A stretch of 50,034 nt of DNA. Origin: CAYFUR01 sp964346275 (lineage in GTDB: Bacteria > Sumerlaeota > Sumerlaeia > SLMS01). How positions within the stretch are numbered: the stretch's first letter is position 1; every line of letters begins with the position of its first letter. The DNA lies in the NCBI GenBank assembly GCA_964346275.1, contig CAYFUR010000014.1:1-50034 (forward strand), written 5' to 3'. Shown in pieces: positions 6,968-15,785 of this stretch. The notes under the pieces were generated by a model. The model had not been told where the DNA came from. It worked only from the letters and a program-made list of their open reading frames with translations, and searched no databases. Position numbers and translations under genes: made by a program.

Positions 6968-8833
6968 ATGTGTGGGATTGTGGGCACGAATCGCCCCGGC
7001 GAATGCCCGCCGGAAGCCTTCGACCGCATGGTGGACGCTCTCGCCCACCGGGGGCCCGATGATCGTGGCGTCTATCGCGGCGGCGCCGCCGCCATCGGCC
7101 ATCGCCGCCTCTCGATCCTCGACCCCACATCCCGCGGCCACCAGCCCATGTCCGCCGCACGCGGCGCCATCCACATTGTCTATAATGGCGAGATCTACAA
7201 CCACCAGCGACTCAGGCGCCTTCTCCCCGGCGCGCAATGGGAATCAAGCTGTGACACGGAAACGATCCTCCGGCTCTATGAAAAGCAGGGGCCCTCTTTT
7301 GTCGAATGGCTCAATGGCATGTTTGCCATGGCGATCCATGACGAACGCATCCAAAAGCTCTTTCTCTTTCGCGACCGCCTCGGCGAAAAGCCCCTCTACT
7401 ACTTCCAGGAATCCGGCCGTTTTGCTTTCGCCTCCGAGTTGAAGGCCCTTCTCCCCCACCCCCGCTTTTCCCCGCAAATCCGCCCGCGCGCCGTCTCCGA
7501 ATACTTTCTTTTCAACTATATCCCCGACCCCCTCGCAATATACAAAGGGGTCCGCAAGCTCCCGCCGGGCAACATGCTTGAATTTGATCTCGAAACGGAA
7601 CGCGCGCGCATCGAGCCCTACTGGACGGTCAAGGACTGCTTCTTCCCCGGCATGCCCTCCGCCACGACCGCCCGCTCCATCGGCGAGGCAGAAGAAGAAC
7701 TCGAATCTCTTCTCTCCGATTCCGTCCGAATGCGCACCCTGTCCGATGTCCCCCTCGGCTGCTTCCTCAGCGGCGGCGTCGACTCCAGCCTCATTGCATC
7801 GGAGTTGGCCCGGCACACCAGCGAGGCCCGCACCTTTACAATCAGTTTCGCCGACGAAGAATACGACGAGGGCCCGCGCGCCCGCGAAACCGCCCGCCTC
7901 CTCGAAACCCAACACCAGCAGCACCGCGTCGAAGCCCGCGACCTCCTCGATCTGATCGAAGACCTTCCGCAAATCTGCGACGAACCTTTCGCCGACGCCT
8001 CCATCATCCCCACCGCCATCCTCGCCCGCTGGACCCGGCAGCACGTCACCGTCGCCCTTTCCGGCGATGGGGGCGACGAACTCTTCCTCGGCTACGACCG
8101 CTACCGCTGGGCCCGGGACGTCTCGCGCACCGCCGCCTGGCTCCCCTCCCCCCTTCGCCGCGCCATGGCCTCTCTGGCCGAACGAATCCCCAACTACCGG
8201 CTTCAAACCATCGCCCGGGGGATGCAATTCGCCTCCCGCCGCCAGCTTTATCCCTTTGTCTTTGCAGGATGGAACGCCCCCTTCGTGAAAAACCTTCTCA
8301 GCGAGCCCCTCCTCAACGACTTCAACCGCCACCCGATCCATGATCTCGCCAATGCGCCGATGCGCCTCCCCCTCATCCAGAGGGCGGCCCTCACCGATCT
8401 GCAGCACTATCTCCCGGCGGACATCCTCGTAAAGATGGATCGCGCGGCCATGGCCTCCAGCCTGGAAACGCGGCCGCCCCTGCTCGACCATCGCATTGTC
8501 GAGTTCGCCCTCCGCCTTCCCGCCAGATTCAAAATGCGCGGCGGCGAACAAAAAATCCTCCTCAAACGCCTTCTGCGAAAGCGCCTGCCCGCGAAAATCG
8601 TCGACGGGCCCAAGCGCGGCTTCGCCGTCCCGCTCAAGCACTGGTTCCGCGGCGAACTCAAAACCCTGATTACCGACCACCTCGCGCCGGACGCGCTCCG
8701 CCACCACGGCTTCTTCGACGAACACGCCGTCCAGAGCCTCCTTGCCCGCCATTTCAGTGGACAATACAACCACGAGCGGCAAATATGGGCTTTATTGATG
8801 TTTCAACTCTGGTATCGAAAGTACGTCCTTTGA
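6968..8833 (+). CDS. asnB: asparagine synthase, glutamine-hydrolysing
   Basis: This 621-residue enzyme converts aspartate, glutamine and ATP to asparagine. It begins MCGIVG, so Cys2 is exposed as the N-terminal glutaminase nucleophile after Met removal. The class II amidotransferase domain (residues 1-210) has AHRGPDDRG, GHRRLSILD and YNGEIYNH. The synthetase domain has the PP-loop SGGVDSS near residue 266 and the LSGDGGDELFLGY block. Length and motif order match the AsnB group that often sits in exopolysaccharide or O-antigen loci. The next gene is a glycosyltransferase that overlaps its end, so this copy may modify a surface sugar precursor or supply asparagine generally. Confidence 0.95.
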   Translation: MCGIVGTNRPGECPPEAFDRMVDALAHRGPDDRGVYRGGAAAIGHRRLSILDPTSRGHQPMSAARGAIHIVYNGEIYNHQRLRRLLPGAQWESSCDTETILRLYEKQGPSFVEWLNGMFAMAIHDERIQKLFLFRDRLGEKPLYYFQESGRFAFASELKALLPHPRFSPQIRPRAVSEYFLFNYIPDPLAIYKGVRKLPPGNMLEFDLETERARIEPYWTVKDCFFPGMPSATTARSIGEAEEELESLLSDSVRMRTLSDVPLGCFLSGGVDSSLIASELARHTSEARTFTISFADEEYDEGPRARETARLLETQHQQHRVEARDLLDLIEDLPQICDEPFADASIIPTAILARWTRQHVTVALSGDGGDELFLGYDRYRWARDVSRTAAWLPSPLRRAMASLAERIPNYRLQTIARGMQFASRRQLYPFVFAGWNAPFVKNLLSEPLLNDFNRHPIHDLANAPMRLPLIQRAALTDLQHYLPADILVKMDRAAMASSLETRPPLLDHRIVEFALRLPARFKMRGGEQKILLKRLLRKRLPAKIVDGPKRGFAVPLKHWFRGELKTLITDHLAPDALRHHGFFDEHAVQSLLARHFSGQYNHERQIWALLMFQLWYRKYVL

Positions 8834-9861
8834 ACAGCGAGGCAATCCCCAAGACCCTCCATCTGCTGGTCCGGTCCACCGGCGGAGGCACCGAGACGAA
8901 CATCCAGCGTCTTTGCCGGGAGACGCCCAATTTCCATGTCATCACCATGGAAGATCTCGGCGCGTATCCTCTCGGGCCCGCCGGCCTGTGGCGCACCATC
9001 CGCCGCCTCAGGCAAGAACCCGCGGAATCCATCTTCTGTTACGGTGTGACGGGCCACCTGGCGGCCTTCCTCGCCTTCCCCTCGGGCAAACGTGCCCTCG
9101 TTGGAAACATCCGCTGTGAAAGCGATTTTGAAGGCTGGAAGGGAGCAATCCGCCAGGCCATCGGCTGGCGTTTCAGCCTCTGGCTCAGTAATTCCCGCAA
9201 AGCTCTCGGCGATTGGCCCGGCATGGTCATCTATAACGGCGTTCCCGAACCGGGGCGGGAAGCACCCGCCTATCCTGGCCTGCCCGGTCCCGTTTTCGGC
9301 CTCGTCGCCCGCGGCCATCCGAAAAAAGGCCACCACTTCTTTCTGCAGCTTTGGGATCAGCTCGGCCGTCCCGGCAGCCTCATCTTCGCCGGCAAGCTCC
9401 CCTCCGGCCTCAAGAAAAAGGCCGAATCCATGGGCGCCATCTGTCCCGGATTTGTCGAGCCGGGCCCCATCCTCCAAAGCCTCGACCTCCTGGTCGCCCC
9501 AAGCACCGCCGAAGGGGTCCCCACCGTTTTGCTCGAAGCCATGATGCGCGGGGTTCCCTGCCTGGCCACTCCGGCGGGAGGAATCCAGGAACTGATTACG
9601 CATCGCGAATCGGGATTCGTGCTCCCCCGCCCGCAATGGAAAGAATTTTTCGAACGCATCGATTGGGATGAAGCTCGCCGCGCCGGCGAAGCCGGCCGGG
9701 AAGTCGCCCGCCGGGAATTCTCCTTCGAGCGAATGCAGGAACGATTCATCGAAGCCGCGAGAAAAGCCGCCGGCCTGGATGCGGAGATGAATTCCTCGTC
9801 CTCGTTCTCATCATCGAAAACTGAGACAGTCCAGTCTAGTTCCCGCCCAAAGGGCGCATGA
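8785..9861 (+). CDS. GT4-type glycosyltransferase
   Basis: This 358-residue protein has the GT-B fold pattern: an N-terminal Rossmann half (KTLHLLVRSTGGGTETNI) and a C-terminal half with FGLVARGHPKKGHHFFL. The donor-binding block is APSTAEGVPTVLLEAMMRG (GT4 E-x7-E form) followed by TPAGGIQELI. GT4 enzymes transfer sugars from nucleotide donors. The ATG at 8785 overlaps asnB by 49 bases. A TTG at 8830 shares a TTGA with the asnB stop and would remove a prefix that does not look like the fold, so it is a serious alternative. The last 24 residues are a Ser-rich tail that ends inside the 3' end of the convergent gene. Likely cotranscribed with asnB for surface polysaccharide synthesis. Confidence 0.85.
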   Translation: MGFIDVSTLVSKVRPLNSEAIPKTLHLLVRSTGGGTETNIQRLCRETPNFHVITMEDLGAYPLGPAGLWRTIRRLRQEPAESIFCYGVTGHLAAFLAFPSGKRALVGNIRCESDFEGWKGAIRQAIGWRFSLWLSNSRKALGDWPGMVIYNGVPEPGREAPAYPGLPGPVFGLVARGHPKKGHHFFLQLWDQLGRPGSLIFAGKLPSGLKKKAESMGAICPGFVEPGPILQSLDLLVAPSTAEGVPTVLLEAMMRGVPCLATPAGGIQELITHRESGFVLPRPQWKEFFERIDWDEARRAGEAGREVARREFSFERMQERFIEAARKAAGLDAEMNSSSSFSSSKTETVQSSSRPKGA

Positions 9862-10744
9862 CCGCGGTGGCCTCTTCCTCGCCCGGCTTGAACTCGATAC
9901 GCTTCGGTGCGTAGCCCGCCGCCACCGCAAAGAAAATAGTCGGCTGCCCGCGGGCGACGGTGACCTCGCCCTCCCCTGTATAGACATAAGCATCGGAATC
10001 CTCGCGAATCACCAGGGAAGGAATGATTTCCCCGCCTTCCTGATCCTCAATGCGAAGAGTCGCCTTTCGCGTCGTCTCCGGCTTGCGCGGCAACAGCGTC
10101 ACCGTCGGACTCGAAATCGGGTCGAAAGCGGTGGTCCAGTAATCCCGCGCCCAGGCATAGTGCTCGCCCGGCGTATTACGGTTTGGCGCATCCAGAACGA
10201 TTCGGCCCTCCTGGCTTCCGCGTGCAAACAAATCCTGGCTGCGCTGGCCAAAGTAATAAGGAAACGCCACCGGATTCCCCTTCGGCCCTTCAACGCGCAG
10301 CACCCGCACCGTGCCATCCTTTGCCGACTTGCCTGGAAGGCTTTCCGGCCGGAATTGAAGCCCCTCAGATGTATAGACGGTAGCGCCTCCAAGTTCCCGC
10401 CAGGCAAGGGTCAGCGTCCCTGTCGACGTTTCCTGAAAGACCTCCGGCACCGGCAATGCGAAAACCAGAGCGATGTCCGGCCGCTTGTAATGCACGTAGA
10501 CTGGCAGCTCCTCGCCATTCCACCGGACGGCCACGCTGTCGGGATCGATCAGCGGCCCTCCCTTTTTCCGCCCCTCCGGATTCAGAAGCAACGCCTGCAG
10601 CGCCTTTCCCGCCTCCACGCGCCGGAGCATTTCCTCCTCCGGCTCATTCCCCGCCGCAAGCCATTGAAAAGACGCGCCAGACGCCGTGGCCCACGCCCCG
10701 GCAGAAAACAGCAGCAGAAAACCGAAAAGCCTCAATCCCCTCAT
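9836..10744 (-). CDS. exported protein with regulatory-like beta-sandwich C-terminus
   Basis: The protein has 302 residues from the ATG at 10744, whose first bases overlap the upstream stop (ATGA), so translation is coupled. The N-terminus MRGLRLFGFLLLFSAGAWA is a Sec signal peptide. Residues 20-200 are not recognised. The C-terminal 75 residues (ATLRIEDQEGGEIIPSLVI, then GEVTVARGQPTIFFAVAAGY) look like a PEGA or carboxypeptidase-regulatory-like beta-sandwich, a non-catalytic surface module. The protein probably resides in the periplasm or on the cell surface with its coupled upstream partner. Its end overlaps the convergent glycosyltransferase gene by 26 bases. Confidence 0.75.
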   Translation of the reverse strand: MRGLRLFGFLLLFSAGAWATASGASFQWLAAGNEPEEEMLRRVEAGKALQALLLNPEGRKKGGPLIDPDSVAVRWNGEELPVYVHYKRPDIALVFALPVPEVFQETSTGTLTLAWRELGGATVYTSEGLQFRPESLPGKSAKDGTVRVLRVEGPKGNPVAFPYYFGQRSQDLFARGSQEGRIVLDAPNRNTPGEHYAWARDYWTTAFDPISSPTVTLLPRKPETTRKATLRIEDQEGGEIIPSLVIREDSDAYVYTGEGEVTVARGQPTIFFAVAAGYAPKRIEFKPGEEEATAVMRPLGGN

Positions 10745-11274
10745 TCCACGCCGACCTTCACTTTCACGTCCTGGACGAGCCATTCTTCTCCCTGCCGGAA
10801 GAGTTCAATATCCGCCGTAAAGGGGCGGCCGTCCTTCGTCATGTCTCTTGAACGGCTATACATATTAGGATACATGCCATGAGCTGCAAGCCAATGAAAG
10901 GGCAGAATCATTTCCGCGTGCCGGCCCGAGGGGTCGAAGGTCACCTCTGGCCGCCCCGGACGCAGGTTGATCATTTCCATCGTGCGAAAAAGCCTCTCGG
11001 CGCGCTCTTCCACTTCATCCATCCCGGAAAGCCGTTCCCGCCCCATGAAGTCCACCGAAACATAAGGCGTCAGCCCCGCCAACAACGTGTCCAGCTCTTC
11101 TTTCTCCACCGCCTCAATCAATCGGTCGACGTCTTGAATCAACCGTTCTTCTTCCGTCGGCTCTCCTGGAAACAGCAGAATCGCCAGGAGACCAATCGTA
11201 GCGAGAAAGGCGGCACCGAGTCCGATCAGCCGATACGGCGGATTCTTGCCTGTCTGGCCTGTGCCACGTTCCAT
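10741..11274 (-). CDS. membrane-anchored NTF2-like protein of unknown function
   Basis: This is a 177-residue protein with a short cytoplasmic start, one membrane helix (about residues 16-36, LIGLGAAFLATIGLLAILLF) and an outer part. The latter begins with helices (EEERLIQDVDRLIEAVEKEE) and continues as beta-rich sequence ending FRQGEEWLVQDVKVKVGVE. That plan, an anchored helix-beta domain closing with 'W-hydrophobic-DV', is typical of SnoaL/NTF2-like folds and suggests a binding rather than catalytic role. The gene lies 32 bases after glyQS and is coupled by ATGA to the next exported protein, so the three genes may share a transcript. Confidence 0.7.
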   Translation of the reverse strand: MERGTGQTGKNPPYRLIGLGAAFLATIGLLAILLFPGEPTEEERLIQDVDRLIEAVEKEELDTLLAGLTPYVSVDFMGRERLSGMDEVEERAERLFRTMEMINLRPGRPEVTFDPSGRHAEMILPFHWLAAHGMYPNMYSRSRDMTKDGRPFTADIELFRQGEEWLVQDVKVKVGVE

Positions 11275-11306
11275 GTGCCGTTATCCGTTGCTGGGCCCGC
11301 GATTGA

Positions 11307-12854
11307 TCAGCCCTTTTTCTTCAGCTCTTCGCCGACATATTCGCGCACCTTGTCGATCCCGATGCGCACCTGCTCCATCGAATCGCGGTCGCGCACGGTC
11401 ACCGCCTGGTCTTCCAGCGAATCCACGTCCACGGTCAGGCAAAAGGGCGTCCCGATTTCGTCCTGGCGTCTATACAGCTTCCCGATCGCTGCCGTATCGT
11501 CGTACACCGTCCGGTAGTCCTGGCGCATTTCCGCGGCCAGATTCTTCGCCATCTCCACCAGCTCGGGCCGGTTCTTGAGAAGCGGAAACACGGCCGCTTT
11601 CACCGGTGCCAGGCTCGGATGAAGCTTCAGCACCACGCGCTTTTCGTTCTTCACCTGCTCCTCGCGATAAGCATCCGTGATGAAAGCCAGGCAGGAACGA
11701 TCCACGCCAGCGGACGGTTCGATCACGTAAGGGACGTAATGCTCGCCCAGGTCCTGGTCGAAGTAGCGCAAATCCTTGCCGCTGTGCTCCATGTGCTGCT
11801 TCAGATCAAAATCCGTCCGATTCGCAATCCCCTCAAGTTCCTGCCAACCGATGGGAAAAAGATACTCCACATCGTCGCAGGCTTTCGAGTAATGCGCCAG
11901 CTCGTCCTCGTCGTGCGGCCTCATCCGCAAATTCTCCTGGCGGATGCCAAAGCGTATATACCAGTTCAGGCGCTCGCGCTTCCAGTGCTCGTGCCATTCC
12001 CTGTCAGTCATCTCGCCCTCTTTGCAGAGATGGCCCGGCTTGCAGAAAAACTCGATTTCCATCTGCTCGAATTCACGCGTGCGGAAGATGAAATTACGCG
12101 GCGTGATCTCGTTGCGGAAGGACTTCCCCGTCTGCGCGATGCCAAAGGGCACCTTGCGCCTCATCGTTGTCTGGACGTTTTGAAAATTCGTGAAGATGCC
12201 CTGAGCCGTTTCCGGGCGCAGATAGACCTTGGAAGCGGAGTCCGCCACCGCCCCCACATTCGTCGCCAGCATCAGGTTGAATTGCCGCGGCTCCGTCAGC
12301 CTCCCGCCATCGTCCGGCGAGAACATGCCCTTTCGCGTCGAACCGTCCACTTCCTCCAGCTTGATGCGCTTCCCCTCCAGGTCGAAGGCCTTCTCCCAGT
12401 AGTTCTTGAAGAACTCCTTCGCCTTCTTTTTCGTCGGCGCCCAGATCTCGATCTTCTCCACGGGCCTGGGCTGATCCGGATCCTCCATGTCGATCGCGCG
12501 ATAGGCGGTGCATTCGGTCTCTTCCAGGTGATCCGCCCGGTAGCGCTTTCTCGATGGGCCCAGGCTGTCGCAAAGCGGATCATGGAACGTATCCACGTGG
12601 CCCGAAGCCTTCCACACCCGTGGATTCATCAGGATCGCCGCGTCCACTCCCTCGATATCATCCCGTTCGTAGACCATGGCCCGCCACCAGGCATCCTTCA
12701 CGTTGCGCTTCAGCTCGGCACCCACCGGCCCGTAATCAAACGTCCCCGCAAGCCCTTCGTAGATATCCGATCCCGGGAAAATGATACCCCGGCGCTTGCA
12801 CAGGGAAACAATCTTGTCCAGCGTGACGTCCGAGCGTTCAGCAGTTGCAGACAT
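11307..12854 (-). CDS. glyQS: glycyl-tRNA synthetase, alpha2 type
   Basis: This 515-residue class II synthetase charges tRNA-Gly with glycine. The alpha2 form is shown by YEGLAGTFDYGPVGAELKRN (residues 32-51), YLRPETAQGIFTNF (211-224), the motif 2 region QTGKSFRNEITPRNFIFRTR (241-260) and the motif 3 block EPSAGVDRSCLAFITDAY. The C-terminal anticodon-binding domain is complete (DTAAIGKLYRRQDEIGTPFC). The segment before RYRADHL lacks the CxxC pair that many bacterial and archaeal relatives use for zinc (here CDSLGPSRKRYRADHL). I see no T-box element in the 320 bases upstream. Confidence 0.97.
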   Translation of the reverse strand: MSATAERSDVTLDKIVSLCKRRGIIFPGSDIYEGLAGTFDYGPVGAELKRNVKDAWWRAMVYERDDIEGVDAAILMNPRVWKASGHVDTFHDPLCDSLGPSRKRYRADHLEETECTAYRAIDMEDPDQPRPVEKIEIWAPTKKKAKEFFKNYWEKAFDLEGKRIKLEEVDGSTRKGMFSPDDGGRLTEPRQFNLMLATNVGAVADSASKVYLRPETAQGIFTNFQNVQTTMRRKVPFGIAQTGKSFRNEITPRNFIFRTREFEQMEIEFFCKPGHLCKEGEMTDREWHEHWKRERLNWYIRFGIRQENLRMRPHDEDELAHYSKACDDVEYLFPIGWQELEGIANRTDFDLKQHMEHSGKDLRYFDQDLGEHYVPYVIEPSAGVDRSCLAFITDAYREEQVKNEKRVVLKLHPSLAPVKAAVFPLLKNRPELVEMAKNLAAEMRQDYRTVYDDTAAIGKLYRRQDEIGTPFCLTVDVDSLEDQAVTVRDRDSMEQVRIGIDKVREYVGEELKKKG

Positions 12855-13175
12855 GGAATAGTCCTACTTTCTCTTGTTCCAAAAAGTGGCAAGGGGGCGC
12901 AGACAAACCAGCGCACCGCAGGCTCGGAAACGTAGCCGTGGCCGCGCCGAGCGTGAAGGGAAAAAGTGCATTGGCAGCAATTCAGGGCCCCCGCATTCAA
13001 ACCGGGGCTGGAAGCTGGGTGGGCAAGGATGGGAAAGGCTCCGGGCTCGATTCCATCACCCCGCTCCTCTCACTACCCAACCAGGCATTTCGAAAAAGGA
13101 TTGGCCTTCCGCCCAATATCACCCACAAGTGCGCCCAGTTGTTCTTGATCATTCACCAACGAACCAAGCGCCTTC
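12855..13175. other. divergent intergenic region between glyQS and the GT2 gene
   Basis: This is 321 bases with no supported gene. I looked on the minus strand for the conserved T-box antiterminator bases that often precede glycyl-tRNA synthetase genes and did not find them. No clear promoter pair is visible either. Confidence 0.4.
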
Positions 13176-13880
13176 ATGAAACGAACCGCCGTCGTCATCG
13201 CCACCTACAACGAAGCGCTCAACGCCCCGGAATTAGTGGGCCAGGTCAAGAAATGGACCCCCGAAGTTATGGTCCTGGTCGTCGACGACAACTCCCCCGA
13301 CGGCACCGCCAAGTCCGTCCAGGACCTTAATCTCCCGGACGTCCATGTGCTCATACGCCGCAACAGCCGGGGCTATGGCACCGCCGTTCGCGATGGCCTT
13401 CTTCGCGCGGTGAAGCTCGGCGCCGACCAGATCATCACCATGGACGCGGATTTCTCGCACGAGCCAAAGGCCCTCCCCGATCTCATCGAGGCTCTGGAAC
13501 ACGCCGACATGGCCGTTGGTTCGCGCTATGCCGGTGGCGTCCGGGTGATCAACTGGCAGATCAAACGCCTCCTCCTCAGCCTCTTCGCGAACCTTTACGT
13601 CCGAACCATCCTCGGATTCCCCATCCAGGACTGCACCACCGGTTACCGCGCCTATCGCCGAAACCTCATTCTCCGCATGCGGCTGAAATCCATCAAAAGC
13701 AACGGCTACTCGTTTTTGGTCGAAATGGTCTGGCGGGCAATACGCTCCAAAGCACGCATCGTCGAGGTGCCGATCGTATTCGTCGAACGCCGCGAGGGAG
13801 AATCGAAAATGAGCGGATCAGTCATCTGGGAGAGTATCTGGATGCCCTGGCGCTTGCGCTTCTTCCAACGCCGTCCGTGA
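13176..13880 (+). CDS. polyprenol/dolichol-phosphate-mannose-synthase-like GT2
   Basis: This 234-residue GT-A enzyme has VVIATYNEALNAPELV at the N-terminus, VVDDNSPDGT, the metal-binding DADFSHEP (family DxD), VGSRYAGG and the acceptor-side block TTGYRAYRR. This is the signature set of dolichol- or polyprenyl-phosphate mannosyl- or glucosyltransferases, which load a lipid carrier for later transfer by GT-C membrane enzymes. There is no C-terminal membrane domain, so it is the short soluble type. Two GT-C-like proteins at 44730-47893 could use its product, an inference from family pairing alone. Confidence 0.92.
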   Translation: MKRTAVVIATYNEALNAPELVGQVKKWTPEVMVLVVDDNSPDGTAKSVQDLNLPDVHVLIRRNSRGYGTAVRDGLLRAVKLGADQIITMDADFSHEPKALPDLIEALEHADMAVGSRYAGGVRVINWQIKRLLLSLFANLYVRTILGFPIQDCTTGYRAYRRNLILRMRLKSIKSNGYSFLVEMVWRAIRSKARIVEVPIVFVERREGESKMSGSVIWESIWMPWRLRFFQRRP

Positions 13881-14116
13881 GCCCTTCCGTTTGGAGGGCG
13901 ATTTTATTTAAATCAGCCCTCTTATTTCTTTGTCAGACTTCTGCTTAATTCTCTTTGCGGTCATTCTCTGTATCCGGTAACACCTTTGTGGTAGAAAAAG
14001 AGATAGCCTCGGAATTGTTGCTTTTTTTTCGCCGTGAAATAGGACGCAACCAACGGGAACCCAATTTGACACTTCTCTTTTTCTTTCCAAACCACCACAA
14101 GGGAAGATGGAATACT

Positions 14117-15703
14117 ATGGGATTGGACCTCTCCAAATACGGGATCAAAGCGAAAAAGGTGTACCACAATCCGTCCGTCGCCAAGCTCTACGAACTCGGG
14201 ATGCAGCGCGATGACTGCTTCATCGCCGACAACGGAGCCATGGTCGCCTACTCCGGCGAAAAAACCGGCCGCAGCCCAAAGGAAAAGCGCACCGTCGAGG
14301 AAGAAACCTCCAAGGACAACATCTGGTGGGGCGACATCAACATCCCCATCAGCGAGACCAGCAACCAGATCCTCAAAGACCTCACTATCTGTGCCCTCAA
14401 CGACCGTCAAGATTACATACTTGTCGTCGACGGATTCGCCGGATGGGATCCCAAATATCGCATCAAGTGCCGGATTATCTGCACCCTGCCCTACCATGCC
14501 CTCTTCATGTATAACATGCTCATTCGCCCCACGGATAAAGAAATGGCGGACTTCGGCGAGCCCGAATGGATTCTCTTCAATGGCGGCCACATGAAGACCA
14601 GCCCCAATATCCCGGGCACCGGCAATGACGTCTCCGTGAATATCAACTACAAAAAGAGAGAACTCATCATTCTCGGTTCCCTCTATGCCGGCGAAATGAA
14701 AAAAGGCATCTTCACCGTTATGAACTATGTCCTTCCCCTCCAGGGCGTCTTGGGCATGCACTGCTCCTCCAACGAGGACGACGATGGGAACGTGGCCCTT
14801 TTCTTCGGCCTGAGCGGCACCGGTAAGACGACGCTTTCCGCGGATTCAAAGCGCCACCTCATCGGCGATGATGAGCATGGATGGTCTGAGGACGGCGTCT
14901 TTAACTTCGAAGGCGGATGCTACGCCAAGACCATCAATCTCTCCGCCGAAAAAGAGCCCCAGATCTACAAGGCCATCAAGTATGGCTCCGTTCTCGAAAA
15001 TGTCGTTATCGACGAAAAAACTCACGAGGTCGACTGGGACGACAACTCCATCACGGAAAACACCCGCGTTTCCTATCCAGTGGAGTACATTGATAACGCC
15101 AAGATCCCCTGCGTCGGAGGGCACCCCACCAACATCATTTTCCTCACTTGTGATGCCTTTGGTGTCTTGCCCCCGATTTCCCGTCTCACCCCCGGCCAGG
15201 CCATGTATCACTTTATCAGCGGCTACACAGCCAAGGTCGCTGGCACGGAGGTCGGCGTCACAGAGCCCCAGCCCAATTTCTCCGCCTGTTTCGGCGCCGC
15301 CTTCCTTGTCTGGCACCCAACGAAATACGCCGAACTCCTCGCCGAGAAGATGAAACAGCACAAAGCCAACGTCTGGCTTATCAACACCGGCTGGACCGGT
15401 GGGTCCTACGGCGAGGGTCATCGCTTCGCTCTCAAATACACCCGCGCCATCGTCGAAGCCGCCCTCAATGGCGATCTCGATAACGTGGAATACGAAATGG
15501 ACGAGGTGTTTGGCCTTTCCATGCCCAAGGAATGCCCCAACGTTCCCAGCAAGGTCCTCAACCCCAAGAAGACCTGGGCGGACCCGAAAAAGTACGACGA
15601 CACCGCTGAGAAACTGGCAGGCATGTTCCGCAAGAACTTCGAGAAATATGCCGATCAGGCCTCCAGGGAAATCCTTGAGGGCGGACCCAAAGTCCACGTC
15701 TAG
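14117..15703 (+). CDS. pckA: phosphoenolpyruvate carboxykinase (ATP)
   Basis: This 528-residue enzyme converts oxaloacetate and ATP to phosphoenolpyruvate, the first committed step of gluconeogenesis. The ATP-type is shown by GLSGTGKTTLS (P-loop, about residues 231-241), the kinase-2 block LTCDAFGVLPP near residue 342, NTGWTGGSYGEG, and YHNPSVAKLYE at the N-terminus. The ATG at 14117 (MGLDLSKYG) gives the normal family length. The open frame runs further upstream without similarity. A long AT-rich leader precedes it, with a lone TTGACA at 14066 but no matching -10 element. A strong terminator follows. Confidence 0.98.
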   Translation: MGLDLSKYGIKAKKVYHNPSVAKLYELGMQRDDCFIADNGAMVAYSGEKTGRSPKEKRTVEEETSKDNIWWGDINIPISETSNQILKDLTICALNDRQDYILVVDGFAGWDPKYRIKCRIICTLPYHALFMYNMLIRPTDKEMADFGEPEWILFNGGHMKTSPNIPGTGNDVSVNINYKKRELIILGSLYAGEMKKGIFTVMNYVLPLQGVLGMHCSSNEDDDGNVALFFGLSGTGKTTLSADSKRHLIGDDEHGWSEDGVFNFEGGCYAKTINLSAEKEPQIYKAIKYGSVLENVVIDEKTHEVDWDDNSITENTRVSYPVEYIDNAKIPCVGGHPTNIIFLTCDAFGVLPPISRLTPGQAMYHFISGYTAKVAGTEVGVTEPQPNFSACFGAAFLVWHPTKYAELLAEKMKQHKANVWLINTGWTGGSYGEGHRFALKYTRAIVEAALNGDLDNVEYEMDEVFGLSMPKECPNVPSKVLNPKKTWADPKKYDDTAEKLAGMFRKNFEKYADQASREILEGGPKVHV

Positions 15704-15731
15704 CCGCTACTTCGAAAACACTCCACGCCAA

Positions 15732-15759
15732 AAAAGCCCCGCCGGACGGCGGGGCTTTT
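15732..15759. terminator. bidirectional intrinsic terminator
   Basis: AAAAGCCCCGCC (15732-15743) and GGCGGGGCTTTT (15748-15759) form a perfect 12-bp hairpin with a four-base loop between the convergent pckA and bamA genes. A and T runs on the two sides let it stop transcription from both directions. Confidence 0.9.
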
Positions 15760-15785
15760 CTTCTGCTTGTCAGAGTGATTGCCGG

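Noticed and set aside
7244..8782. 512-codon open frame on the minus strand
   Set aside because: It is fully antisense to asnB and follows its codon phase. This is a by-product of C-rich third positions.
12855..13175. T-box riboswitch before glyQS
   Set aside because: The conserved antiterminator sequence was not found on the minus strand.
14066..14094. Sigma-70 promoter before pckA
   Set aside because: The -35 TTGACA is perfect, but the bases 17-18 further on do not resemble a -10 element.
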